A DNA stretch of 64,000 nucleotides from contig JAEMWC010001202.1 in the NCBI GenBank assembly GCA_016490735.1, forward strand, positions 164,729 to 228,728, written 5' to 3'. The stretch is from Pachyseris speciosa. Taxonomy: Eukaryota; Cnidaria; Anthozoa; Scleractinia; Pachyseridae. Under the pieces are notes generated by a model. That model searched no databases and was not told where the DNA came from. It saw only the letters and a list, made by a program, of their open reading frames with translations. Position 1 is the stretch's first letter. Every line of letters begins with the position of its first letter. Of the stretch, positions 1-10,059 are shown piece after piece. A program made the position numbers and the translations under genes.

Positions 1-747
1 CCGGCGCCAAGCGCGACAAATTAGCTGCCCGGTTTGGTCACGTTTGCTATCACTGGCTGAGAATGTAGTGCGAATTTTGCCACGCAATAACAGAATTCGA
101 ACGAAGTAATGAGAGCCTTAACAAGCTTGAGATATTTTCCTCATTCAAGTGAAATCCACTCTGTTGTGTATTGCAAACAAATACTGCACACACAACAACT
201 AAGTAAATAACACTGAGTGTAAATGAAATGAGCGTGTTTGAATAAAGTGTGTATTTTCTTGACATGCGTTTGACGAGGGATTGTTTATTAAGAGAGGGGG
301 CACATAACGGCAGCGATGATTTGATTTTTAGCTCAACTAATTGAATATAAATGTTGTATTTGTATTAGAGGCAGGCGGTAGCTCCGTTTTTCAGTAACAG
401 TTTTGTTGTTCAAGATAAGATGTTGAGTAGACATTCAACATTACCCACCATCTCCCTCTTTTTGTTTATAATTTTTCTAGAGAAGTAAGATTAATCCCCT
501 TACGATTCTACCCTTTCCTGTCATTGTAAGCAGATGCAAACTAATTGTTTCCCCCGTTAAAGCACATTGTGTTTTAAAGGACCGCATGGCCATCCCCTTT
601 AAACTGCCAAGCTTTTAAATGGTCCTCCTTTTTAGGGGTTTAGAAAGGTTATGACCCTTCCACTCGCTCTCTGCTTTTCTGCTCTCTCTGCTAAGCTAAG
701 ATCAACCGTACTACAATGTTGTGTAGGTTTTCAGACTGCGTGATGTT
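1..747. other. unassigned intergenic DNA
   Basis: I see no convincing coding exon, RNA gene or bounded repeat here. The longest open frame (71 codons, minus strand, 50..265) has no recognisable domain and no clear splice sites. Confidence 0.5.
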
Positions 748-950
748 CGCGGTTTTAAAGTGAACCTCCACACTTACAACAAATTCATGCTAAATTGTTG
801 GAAGTAATTACTAGCTTCCAAATGTTGTTTTGAAACGTAGATATAACATTTAAGTGTACAAAAAAAATTGATGTCATCATCGCCTATTTTCCCTTTCAAA
901 TTTCCCGGGCGCGGCCATTTTGGATTTGATGACGTGTAATGGTTGCAGCT
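748..950 (+). repeat. dispersed repeat, copy A
   Basis: About 200 bases match 54345..54545 in the same orientation. Shared blocks include AACCTCCACWCTTACAACAAAT, split by a few substitutions, then CATTTAAGTGTACAAAAAA and GGCCATTTTGGATTTGATGA. No coding potential is visible. This copy runs straight into the left arm of the foldback at 906..1051, so the repeat is probably the outer part of a longer inverted-repeat element. Family unknown. Confidence 0.7.
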
Positions 951-1051
951 ATTGTCAGGAAGCAAATGAAGCAGATGCATATGCAGATGCAAATGAATTG
1001 TATTAAACAATAGGGCAACCATTACACATCATCAAATCCAAAATGGCCGGG
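906..1051. mobile_element. foldback (hairpin) MITE-like element
   Basis: Two arms of about 36 bases are inverted copies: GGCCATTTTGGATTTGATGA at 913 and its reverse complement at 1029..1048, with the ATTACAC block in both. About 65 bases, including AGATGCATATGCAGATGC, separate them. There is no open reading frame, so mobility would have to come from a transposase elsewhere. I could not fix the target-site duplication. Confidence 0.6.
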
Positions 1052-1132
1052 AAAATGGTGGAAACTTAAACTTACGTTGCAAAACACAACGACAAATACA
1101 AACAACGTTCAACTGTGATCACTAGTAATAAC

Positions 1133-1205
1133 AACAACAACAACAACAACAACAATAATAATAATAATAATAATAATAATAATCTTTACTTATATAGCGT
1201 TATTT
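1133..1205 (-). repeat. (AAC)n(AAT)n tract with LINE/SINE-type 3' tail
   Basis: The plus strand reads about six AAC then about ten AAT units, followed by CTTTACTTATATAGCG. On the minus strand this is CGCTATATAAGTAAAG then (ATT)n, the same kind of tail that ends the CR1/L2 fragment at 15890..15955. It is probably the 3' end of a minus-strand LINE or SINE whose body has decayed. Confidence 0.6.
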
Positions 1206-1239
1206 CTCCTAAGAAACCAATAACGGGCAGCCGGCCAAT

Positions 1240-2440
1240 CAAGTAATAGAAAGTTAAGTGTATCAGATCCTTCAGTAGACTGCGAGAGGTCCCTTTCTTC
1301 TCCTAGTTCCGTAGCGCGCATTGGAATCTAGCGCGCGTCGAAAGGCGGAACCGACAGCACGGAGCCAGGAGAAACCAATCCCTCCTCGTTCTGTTTCCCT
1401 AATTTGCATAATTTTTACTGTCCGTTCGCGCAACTGATCCGAGGAAAAATGTGTGACTTCTTGTCGACTAATTCTTCAGTGACTGTTTCTTCATTCAAAG
1501 GTGGTAAAACAGCCAGCCTTCAGCAAAGGTGTTCATAGCATCTTTGAAAACAGGAAAAACGTAGAAAAGAAAAACCTTAATACATTGATACATCAATACA
1601 TTTTAATACATTACGTAATAATAATAAAACTTTAAAACTGTTTGCGAGCCAGGTTAAAATTAACAAGAAAATCTATACTCCGTAATGAACTTTACAACAC
1701 AGTTCCTTGGCTCAAAACGTGGTTTCTTTTAGTTGAAAAGACAATACTAATCTTAAGTAAATTACAATCATATTCAGTTTCTATTCTTGTCCACCAGAGC
1801 CACATATTAGAACCATAAGTGATTTGCAGATAAGTTTAGATTTTTGTTCCGAGTAAGCGAATTCATCGTCAACACCAAGTAGCTGAAAAATCACCAAGGA
1901 TTATGGAGATTTTTAATAGAGGTGAAAATGCCATCACATTCTTTGATAAGTCTAGAAAATTACAATTTCTAAGTCGGTGAGAAATTAAATATTGTTTGTA
2001 TGGCTGATATAGGGTGGGCAAATGGAAGACTGGAAAGTCGTCTAAACGAAATCGGCAATTGATAGGAACCCCGTAAAAACAAGACAGTGTTAGAGGGAAG
2101 AGGGTAAATTATCCAGGGAAGTCGCAACCAACGTCAACGTGGTATCTGCAGGTTAAAAAGTGATATGTGAGCTTTGAAACTCTGTTGATGTTAAGGAAAT
2201 CATACCAGATTCTTTTGCTTATTATGTATGTTACGTTGCTTACCCCTCGGTTGAGGGGTCATTAAACAGCTACTACTAATACACAAACCCACTGTAAATC
2301 CTCCATTAGCCCCCTCTGCAATAAGCCCACTTTTTTAGGAAGAAAGTTATTAAGCTCCCACCTCCTCCTCCCCCTATTCAGATTTTCCTTTACTTAAGCA
2401 ATATACCACAAGTTTCTATGGTTTACAGTCTGATAAACCA
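1240..2440. other. unassigned intergenic DNA
   Basis: No exon or bounded repeat is recognised. The phrase TTCAGTAGACTGCGAG at 1272 recurs near 28937, followed by different sequence, so a short shared repeat end is possible. Confidence 0.4.
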
Positions 2441-2441
2441 C

Positions 2442-2537
2442 CCGGGATGTTGGAAGATCACTCGAGTAATTCGTAAATCACGACGAGCCACAGGCGAGTG
2501 ATTTACGAATTATTAGGGTGTTCTTCCAACGTCCCAA
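2442..2537. mobile_element. short hairpin element
   Basis: The stretch is an imperfect palindrome. GGGATGTTGGAAGA on the left pairs with TCTTCCAACGTCCC on the right, and the inner arms TAATTCGTAAATCAC and GTGATTTACGAATTA are perfect complements around a loop of about 17 bases. This is typical of a small nonautonomous DNA element. Confidence 0.55.
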
Positions 2538-2578
2538 CTTGTCATGACGAGACGCAGCGGAGTCTATCTGGAAGTATT

Positions 2579-2613
2579 ACAAAGGAATGCGGGGTTGTGG
2601 ACCCCGCATTCCT
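2579..2613. repeat. perfect 15-bp hairpin
   Basis: AAGGAATGCGGGGT is followed after four bases by its exact reverse complement ACCCCGCATTCCTT. It has no coding context. It could be an element end or a structured RNA stem; function unknown. Confidence 0.55.
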
Positions 2614-2619
2614 TACATA

Positions 2620-3525
2620 TTTGAATTTCAATCTGTCAGTGAGTCAGCCCGTGTAAAGTAGAAGGCGTGAAAATTCGCAAGTGCGGCTGTCAAAACTAAT
2701 TTTTGTCACCGGAAACACTATGATTGAGCCGTGAGAAAATTAGGATCACGATCTATGCGGCGGGGAGACTGAGAAAATGACGAGACAACAAACAATAATA
2801 CAGAAGTCCAAATCACGCATTAGTTTTTTTTATTAAGAAAACCCGGCCGAATTAGGAATACCGGTAAACTCGCCTACGCCTCTACAACTCGTTCGCTTCC
2901 TGGTAGGCGAGTTCACTCAAGTAAGGTATGTTCAGTTATAACTTTAATTTTTCATTTTGTGAGCGTTTACAATTATAGCACGTTTTCCTTTGTCTATGAA
3001 AAATTTACTCAACGCCGGCTATGTTGATTTGATTAAATTTCCGTGGATTTTCCTACGACCGTAACAGGGAGCAGTGGCTTTCAGTATTTGACGTGAGATG
3101 GATGTGAAGATGAATACAATAATTAACTGTGAGAATCTGTGACTTTGGAGAGCACACTGGTACATAAGTTATTGCCACGGATAGAAACTTTGATATCAAG
3201 AAGAGCCAGCGAAGCTTCTGTAATTTCCCAGGTATATTTCAGAGCCGGATGAGAGGAATTGACGGAGGTTATAAATTAATGGAGTTCCTCAAAACACTGC
3301 ACCGATGCCGTCGTCAATGTAGTGACCGTATAGTTCAGGTTTAGGGTCTTTGTATTGATTGAAGAATTGGTGCTCAACGTATAACCTACAAAAAACAAAA
3401 ACAAAAACCAAAAAAAGAAAAAAAGAAAAAAAGAAAAAGAATGGCGTAGCTGGGTACCATTTTTGTGCTTATCCCAACACCATTAATTTGCTTTTAATAG
3501 TTATCAGCGAATGAAAAAGAAAAAA
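2620..3525. other. unassigned intergenic DNA
   Basis: I see no supported gene. A purine-rich simple tract of A-runs separated by single G or C bases lies at about 3388..3440. Confidence 0.4.
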
Positions 3526-3530
3526 AGGTT

Positions 3531-3943
3531 GGGGGGGGGGAGGTACTCCCTTATATGCGCTATGGGGCACCAAAGGGTATGGATTTTTAGCCGTGTTGGT
3601 CTGAAATAGGTTATCGATTTTGAACATTTTGGTCTGAAATAAGGTATGGTTTGTCCCCTCGTCTTGGATTGGGTATACTTTTTTAGAAGAAGCTACTTCT
3701 TCGTCAGTAGGCGATAAGACCATCTGCAAAAGCCCTTCTTTTTTGTCCTTAATTATCTTTTATCTTTTATCGCGCACATAAAATAAGTCTGAAACAGGGT
3801 ATCAAATTTTTGCTCAGGTCTGAAATAGGGTAGGGTGAGCCGCTGTTTTTGTTCTGAAATAAGGTAAGTGTTTCGGGAAGGGGGCCGCACGCCCTACCCA
3901 ATTTTTCTGGGAGTACACCCCACCCCCACCCCCCTCCCTCCCT
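3531..3943. mobile_element. inverted-repeat element with G/C-run ends
   Basis: The left end is a run of ten G followed by AGGTACTCCC. The right end reads GGGAGTACACCCC then C-rich DNA, so the ends are inverted copies. Inside, a 16-base motif close to GGTCTGAAATAGGGTA occurs five times (about 3599, 3631, 3787, 3816, 3851) in one orientation, resembling subterminal repeats. No transposase frame is seen, so the element is nonautonomous. Confidence 0.55.
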
Positions 3944-4012
3944 GGGATCAAGTTAACACCGAAAGGGGGGAAAAATCGAGAGCAAAAATTCATCTTTCAA
4001 ATCGTATCAATA

Positions 4013-4191
4013 CACCTTATTCCAAAATGGCGGCCAATTTATTATTCTTTTGTTTGCATGTTAATTAGCCCTCTTTGCCTCGTCATCATGTGCAAAATAC
4101 AAAAGAATTTTGAAGTGAAAATGAGGCAAAGAGGGCTAGTTAACATGCAAACAAAAGAATAATAAATTGGCCGCCATTTTGGAATAAGGTG
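4013..4191. mobile_element. foldback MITE with about 69-bp arms
   Basis: The left arm 4013..4081 and right arm 4123..4191 are near-perfect reverse complements. Each contains ATTCCAAAATGGCGGCCAAT (or its complement) and a TTTGTTTGCATGTTAA block. The loop is about 41 bases. The small open frames that overlap it are palindrome artefacts. Confidence 0.75.
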
Positions 4192-4724
4192 CATGAACGC
4201 TTTTCATTCTATTTATTTCCGTTTTTCACGTAGCTCCAGATTCTGTGCACAAACCATATATAACCCGCAATTCCTCGATGCGATCTGTGGAAGGGCAGAC
4301 ACTAGAAACGTCAGCTTTTTGAATCTCTTTACGGTGGTCAATTCCGTTGACAAACCATATTCTCGTGTTTCACTCCCCAAAAGACGCAGCACCTGACAGT
4401 TTCTTTTAAAACTAACCCTTTTCATTCTCATCTGTTGATCACATTTTTGTTTTCATTATAAACATTTACTATAGCTCAAACAACATTATTTTGTGTTTCG
4501 ATTCATTATTACACCAAACGAAGTGGGTAACTTGTGGCACAAACTCAAAATATTACAATGCCTAATCTAAGCCTGTTCCACCTCACGAATTTTGGGGAAT
4601 CTTAAGTACGGAAGTACATGTAAGTTGACTACTATCTATCATTGGCAGTCACAAAAATTCTGTTCCAATTAGTTTGACTTTAAATCACAAGACAAGTGGA
4701 CTATTCGTGACATCTCATGCCACT

Positions 4725-6752
4725 AGTAACCTTGGTGATACTTCAATAGTTAAAATGAAAATAAAAACAAGATTTGTTAAAGGCAACAGTAGCACACTCT
4801 GACGATACACTGTACATATGCATACAACTGGTAACCTTGGAGATACTTGAATAGTTAAAATGAAAACAACAATTGTTAAAGGCAACACTAGCACACTCCG
4901 ACGATACATGTGGATGCCACTGATAACCGTGGTGATACTTGAACAGTTAAAATGAAAATGAAAACAAGAATTGTTATAGGCAACAGTAGCACACTCCGAC
5001 GAAACATCTGGATGCCACTGGTAACCTTGGTGATACTTGAGCAGTTATAATGAAAATGAAAACAAGAATTGTTATAGGCAACAGTAGCACACTCCGACGA
5101 AACATCTGGATGCCACTGGTAACCTTGGTGATAATGAAAATGAAAACAAGAATTGTTATAGGCAACAGTAGCACACTCCGACGAAACATCTGGATGCCAC
5201 TGGTAACCTTGGTGATAGTTGAACAGTTATAATGAAAATGAAAACAAGAATTGTTAAAGGCAACAGTAGCACACTCCGACGAAACATCTGGATGCCACTG
5301 GTAACCTTGGTGATACTTGAGCAGTTAAAATGAAAATGAAAACAAGAATTGTCAAAGGCAACAGTAACACACTCCGACCAAACATCTGGATGCCACTGGT
5401 AACCTTGGTGATAGTTGAGCAGTTATAATGAAAATGAAAACAAGAATTGTTATAGGCAACAGTAGCACACTCCGATGAAACATCTGGATGCCACTGGTAA
5501 CCTTGGTGATAGTTGAACAGTTATAATGAAAATGAAAACAAGAATTGTTAAAGGCAACAGTAGCACACTCCGACGAAAAATCTGGATGCCACTGGTAACC
5601 TTGGTGATACTTGAGCAGTTAAAATGAAAATGAAAACAAGAATTGTCAAAGGCAACAGTAACACACTCCGACGAAACATCTGGATGCCACTGGTAACCTT
5701 GGTGATAGTTGATCCGTTATAATGAAAATGAAAACAAGAATTGTTATAGGCAACAGTAGCACACTCCGACGAAACATCTGGATGCCACTGGTAACCTTGG
5801 TGATAGTTGATAAGATAGAATTAAAATGAAAACAAGAATTGTTAAAGGCAACAGTAGCACACCCCGACAAAACATCTGGATGTCACTGGTAACCTTGGTG
5901 ATACCTGAGCAGTTAAAATGAAAATGAAAACAAGAATTGTTATAGGCAACAGTAGCACACTCTGACGATACATCTGGATGCCACTGGTAACCTTGGTGAT
6001 AATGAAAATGAAAACAAGAATTGTTATAGGCAACAGTAGCACACTCCGACGAAACATCTGGATGCCACTGGTAACCTTGGTGATAGTTGAACAGTTATAA
6101 TGAAAATGAAAACAAGAATTGTTAAAGGCAACAGTAGCACACTCCGACGAAACATCTGGATGCCACTGGTAACCTTGGTGATACTTGAGCAGTTAAAATG
6201 AAAATGAAAACAAGAATTGTCAAAGGCAACAGTAACACACTCCGACCAAACATCTGGATGCCACTGGTAACCTTGGTGATAGTTGAGCAGTTATAATGAA
6301 AATGAAAACAAGAATTGTTATAGGCAACAGTAGCACACTCCGATGAAACATTTGGATGCCACTGGTAACCTTGGTGATAGTTGAACAGTTATAATGAAAA
6401 TGAAAACAAGAATTGTTAAAGGCAACAGTAGCACACTCCGACCAAACATCTGGATGCCACTGGTAACCTTGGTGATAGTTGATAAGATAGAATTAAAATG
6501 AAAACAAGAATTGTTAAAGGCAACAGTAGCACACCCCGACAAAACATCTGGATGTCACTGGTAACCTTGGTGATACCTGAGCAGTTAAAATGAAAATGAA
6601 AACAAGAATTGTTATAGGCAACAGTAGCACACTCTGACGATACATCTGAATGCCACTGGTAACCTTGGTGATACTTGGTACAGTTAAAATGAAAACAAGA
6701 ATTGCTGAAGGCAACATCAGCACACTCTGACAATACATCTGGATGTTACCGG
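4725..6752 (+). repeat. tandem minisatellite array, 99/84-bp units
   Basis: About 21 units are present. Each carries GGCAACAGTAGCACACTCCG, then CATCTGGATGCCACTGGTAA, then CCTTGGTGATA and a linker with AATGAAAATGAAAACAAG. Full units are about 99 bp; two lack about 15 bp of the linker and are about 84 bp. Variants recur in a fixed order: the run starting at 5161 repeats from 6029 (868 bp later) with one mismatch over more than 300 bp, and the GATAAGATAGAATT variant at about 5810 recurs at about 6480. This shows block duplication on top of unit duplication. Reading frames through it are by-products of the repeat. Confidence 0.9.
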
Positions 6753-6753
6753 A

Positions 6754-6935
6754 AACCTTGGTGATTCCTGAGCAATTTATTTTGTATATTTTTCTTATTT
6801 TATGCTATTTGAGACTAGATCAACAGATTGGAAAAGATGCAAATTGTTTACATCTTTTCCAATCTGTTGATCTAGTCTCAAATAGCATAAAATCAAAAAA
6901 TATACAAAATAAATTGCTCAGGAATCACCAAGGTT
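6754..6935. mobile_element. foldback with about 85-bp arms at the array edge
   Basis: The left arm 6754..6839 and right arm 6851..6935 are nearly exact inverted copies around an 11-base loop. Both contain GATTCCTGAGCAATTTATTT and GAGACTAGATCAACAGATTG or the complement. The outermost bases, AACCTTGGTGAT, are the core of the adjoining tandem unit. The array and the foldback therefore share sequence and may be parts of one element. Confidence 0.75.
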
Positions 6936-6939
6936 ACCA

Positions 6940-7750
6940 TCTTCTCAATGGGGAGTGCATGCCCCACAGTATCTTCTACATTTCCCAAGATATTCATTTT
7001 TGTGGGACCTGAAAAAAAGATGGACATTTGTCATAAATGAGCTGCTGACTGCATTGACACCAACTAGCAACAATACATGTAAGCCATTGATTTCCAGTTA
7101 CGAAACATCCCCAGAGTATTTTTTTAATGTTTAGTCTTGACCATTTTACATACCTGAAATTGAGCTAACATGGATATTGTGTTTTCCAATTTCTGTTTGT
7201 TGTCCAGTCTTCTTTTGCACCGTCAGTTGGTCCCATTGAACGACTCTGGACCATAACTTCTCAGTGCCCAGTTAGCCTCCTGCAGGGAATTAATCTTGTA
7301 GGTAATAAAGCCAAAGAATCAAGAAGCTGCTCAGTATTTTGTCTTTCCATGTGTGACATTGCAAAGAGTTGAATTAACTGCTCAGCTCCTCCTCCAACAA
7401 AAATTCAAGATCATCATGTATCCCGGTTGATCTGTAGGAAAGGAGAGGGAGTGGAGAACTGTGATACTTATGAAGAGATATAATTAATGCCTAAGGTGGG
7501 GAAATTTGATCCAGTTTTACCAAATTTCAGGCCCTAGTGTGGGATTTTGACCAAAAATTATTTTCAAAAGTCAAATGTCCTAATATGTCTGAGTTACCCC
7601 CCTCTTGTTCTTATAAACATTGATAAGTAGCAAACTACAATTTTATCCTGTTCTAGGAATCCCTCTTATCCCCCTCAATAAGGCCTAAGACAGGAAAATA
7701 ACTTGTTTCAGGAAATGTGAGCATAATTTACGAGTGACATTGTGCGGATT
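6940..7750. other. unassigned intergenic DNA
   Basis: No supported gene or bounded repeat. It separates the tandem array from the SAM-bearing element. Confidence 0.4.
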
Positions 7751-7756
7751 TCGTAA

Positions 7757-7815
7757 TGCACCAGTCAAAGTAAACCCCGACCCCCCCCCCCCCCCCCCCC
7801 ACCCGGGATATAGGT
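7757..7815. repeat. left terminal inverted repeat with poly-C tract
   Basis: It reads TGCACCAGTCAAAGTAAACC, then CCGA, about 22 C, then ACCCGGGATATAGGTGGGG. It mirrors 10060..10126. The tract length may be unreliable because homopolymers are hard to sequence. Confidence 0.75.
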
Positions 7816-7987
7816 GGGGATTAGTTTTAGTAGCGTGCCAAAAGTGAAAAATGCCCCAACATGTGGAGAAATATTTTGCAGGAAATAGAAGAAAATGCCC
7901 CACCCCCTGGGGCAACTGAAGATGTTCCTGATTAATTTGTGATTGAAAAATTCACGAGGCAGCAGAATTAAATTTTAACAATGTCAG

Positions 7988-7993
7988 TTTATT
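7988..7993 (-). promoter_or_regulatory. candidate polyadenylation signal for the SAM gene
   Basis: The minus strand reads AATAAA 65 bases downstream of the stop codon of the SAM gene. Position and sequence fit a poly(A) signal; this is inference without transcript data. Confidence 0.4.
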
Positions 7994-8057
7994 TTAAGGT
8001 TACATCTGGCTCAACATTCACAAAGGTTGTCTTTTAACAGATGGCAATATCTACTGA

Positions 8058-8354
8058 TCACATTCTTTGCAAAACCAAGACCCAGCAGCCAAATGCCAAT
8101 GATCTACTTCTTTTCTTCTTATACAAATACCCTTCTTCATCAACTTTAACTCTTGAAAGATTTAGAAGCTCGCCCTTACTATTTATCAAATTTGGGTTTT
8201 CCAAACACAGTTCATAGGCTGCATTGTTAATTTCCTGTTGGTAATTTGTCAGGGTACCATTATTTCCTTTCTTAAAGATTCTGCTCTTTTCAAGTACCTC
8301 ATTCCTTGGCAACTGCACTGAAACAGTCTCCTTTTCCTCACTTTTCGATTCAAC
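8058..8354 (-). CDS. SAM gene exon 6 (terminal)
   Basis: The acceptor CATTAG precedes GTTGAATCG, phase 0. It encodes 98 residues to a TGA stop, including LPRNEVLEKSRIFKKGN, the YQQEINNAAYELCLENP segment and KKKRSRS. The last 13 residues are hydrophobic (LAFGCWVLVLQ) and could reflect a late frame change relative to relatives. Confidence 0.7.
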   Translation of the reverse strand, partial: VESKSEEKETVSVQLPRNEVLEKSRIFKKGNNGTLTNYQQEINNAAYELCLENPNLINSKGELLNLSRVKVDEEGYLYKKKRSRSLAFGCWVLVLQRM

Positions 8355-9938
8355 CTAATGATCAACCAACACAATGTTTGAAACCTGGACTTTCTGGAAC
8401 AGGTGCCTATAAAGTCAAAATTTGTTTTTACACATAGGAATAAAACCTTGTGAATGGTAATATGAGGGAGGCTTAATAAAGACATCTCTTGAAATTCATT
8501 CTCATTCAACAGTGACTTACATGCTAACTTTCAACATTATCATCATTACCATTATCAAGATAAGCACTATCATAACAAAAGATTATTCGAGAGACAGTAG
8601 TGAAAAAAAAAATTGCAAAATGCACACACTTACAACAAGTTCTGGACCAGTCTGGCCATCAGCCGTTATGGTCAACTGTTTGGAACGATGAACAACAACT
8701 GACTGGGAATCTTTCTGCCTCAAAAAAAATATATATATGACAAAATTTTAGGCAGAGTTAATAAGCTAATTAGTTTGAAGTATAGTGATTTTAATTACAA
8801 AAGCCCAATTCATGTTCACCGTTTGCTTTTGAAATGCTACCTGAAATGCAAAGGGTTAACTATTATTTTCCATACAGCTTTCAAGTTTCATGATATGTTG
8901 CCCAGAGAATTTACAAGTTGTACATGTGATGTACTATCCTGAACTGGTCTATTTTAAAACGAAAAAGGCATTAGCTCTTTTCACAAGAATAAATGCACAC
9001 TCTAATTAATACTTACTGTTGATATTATTATAAATTGAAAGACTTTTTTAAAACAAATACCCTTTCACAAACCTTTTTGTCTTTTTTCTGTTCTTCATCT
9101 GTAATTGCAGGACTTGCAGATGATGTTGACAGCTAAAATGGAAAGATTGCAACAAATTGGCAGTCAAAATTACGCTTCAGTGACTGGCAAAAGTTCTGTT
9201 TTCTGGCAAAGAAAATAAACAAACCCACACTTTTTGCATGTCTCAGTATCAGTAACATGTCTCCAACTGCGACAATGCCAATGTCTTTCAGAATTTCCTT
9301 TGTCATGTCATTGAGCATATTTTCTTGCATTCTAGATAAATAAAATAATACAATAAAACAAAGTGGCTTATTTTTGCGCCATAAATACCGCAGATGTAAA
9401 TCAAGAATAGTTATTTTGTTCTTCTCGTTTAGGAATAAACAGACAGGATTACTTTGAATCTCCGATGCAGCATTTCTTAATTAAGCTGGGCAGTAACAGT
9501 AATTTGCATATTTAACGTTTATCTAACCTTTGCGAGAAAATTCTAAAGTATTTGGTAACAACAACAAAAGTCAGTAACGCAAATTCAGCGAAATTCAAAG
9601 CAAGTCTTTCTTGGGATGAAAATGGCAACTGGCTGTGGTAATGTTCGCGATTACTGTAATACTGTCTGTAACTATCAACGAACCGGCCGAAGTTGAAATC
9701 CAAAGCGAAGACTGTTAAATATCATTTTATTATTTTTCAACAGAAAAATTGAGGGGTCCAGAAGGGGGTCCAGAAGGGGGTCCAGAAGGGGGTCCAGAAG
9801 GGGGTCCAGAAGGGGTCCAGATGGGGGTCCAGATGGGGGTCTAGAAGGGGGTCCACGTTTTGTACCGACCCCGCCATCTTGAGTGATCCCATGTGCTGAA
9901 ATGTACCCAGAAGTCCTTGCAGGAACGATCGCCGCCAT
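8058..9938 (-). CDS. SAM-domain protein, six-exon model, 265 aa
   Basis: The exons are 9938..9866, 9711..9528, 9331..9229, 9132..9073, 8714..8634 and 8354..8058. Every intron starts GT and ends AG, and all phases agree; the summed coding length is 798 nt. Residues of about 62-120 form the C-terminal part of a sterile alpha motif (SAM) domain. Its core NDMTKEILKDIGIVAVGD followed by LLILRHAKS closely resembles the SAM domain of the C19orf47 type. A charged Ser/Lys linker follows, then a conserved-looking C-terminal region with YQQEINNAAYELCLENP and a basic KKKRSRS stretch that could be a nuclear signal. SAM domains usually mediate self-association or RNA/protein binding; the function here is unknown. 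The gene lies wholly inside an inverted-repeat element. The first exon and its ATG are the least certain part; the other five exons are well supported. Confidence 0.75.
8634..8714 (-). CDS. SAM gene exon 5
   Basis: 81 nt in phase 0. The acceptor is a T-run then GAGGCAG; the donor GTT before GTAAGT is near consensus. It encodes KDSQSVVVHRSKQLTITADG and a short tail. Confidence 0.7.
9073..9132 (-). CDS. SAM gene exon 4
   Basis: Exactly 60 nt, with acceptor ATTTTAG and donor AAAAAG before GTTTGT, both phase 0. It encodes a Ser/Thr stretch and then EEQKKDKK, a flexible charged linker. Confidence 0.65.
9229..9331 (-). CDS. SAM gene exon 3 (domain core)
   Basis: The acceptor TTATCTAG precedes AATGCAAG. 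It encodes MQENMLNDMTKEILKDIGI and the terminal helix ending HAKS. It ends in phase 0 before GTGGGT, a usable but not ideal donor. Confidence 0.75.
9528..9711 (-). CDS. SAM gene exon 2
   Basis: The acceptor is TTTAACAG and the donor GCAAAG before GTTAGA, phase 2. It encodes an aromatic-rich N-terminal region and the first SAM helices (TKYFRIFSQ), which continue without a break into exon 3. Confidence 0.65.
9752..9855. repeat. 12-bp minisatellite in SAM intron 1
   Basis: About 8.5 copies of GGGGGTCCAGAA or the variant GGGGGTCCAGAT. It occupies most of the 154-nt intron between tentative exon 1 and exon 2. An open frame can be drawn through it, but splicing would remove it. Confidence 0.8.
9866..9938 (-). 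CDS. SAM gene exon 1 (tentative)
   Basis: It begins ATGGCGGCG (MAAIVPAR) and ends GGGTCG before GTACAA, phase 1. This is the phase needed to join the next exon as a valine codon. Without it, the following exon has only an upstream stop and no ATG in frame. Confidence 0.45.
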
Positions 9939-9946
9939 CTTGGATT
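9876..9946 (-). promoter_or_regulatory. YY1-like AAGATGGCGG motifs at the start of the SAM gene
   Basis: On the minus strand CCAAGATGGCGGCG spans the proposed start codon and a second CAAGATGGCGGGG lies about 55 bases downstream. AANATGGCGGC is the known YY1-type initiator motif of many animal promoters. A promoter just inside the right inverted repeat is inferred. Confidence 0.4.
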
Positions 9947-10059
9947 AGATCGAATCCCCTACTAATGCCCCACATTCCTCAGGACAAGAGGGACAAAACG
10001 CGCGAATCCCCCACGTAGTGGGGACTCAAAGAGCTGCCAATAACATGATAAAGCCCCAC

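Noticed and set aside
4715..6738. Overlapping minus-strand frames with repeated SVLLLPITILVFIF segments
   Set aside because: They follow the tandem DNA unit exactly and exist in shifted frames, so they are products of the repeat, not a repeat protein or membrane protein.
4725..6752. CRISPR array
   Set aside because: The units are contiguous with no unique spacers, and the context is eukaryotic.
9675..9938. 87-residue Pro/Leu repeat protein
   Set aside because: Its repeat section is the 12-bp minisatellite; the splice model that removes it fits all phases better.
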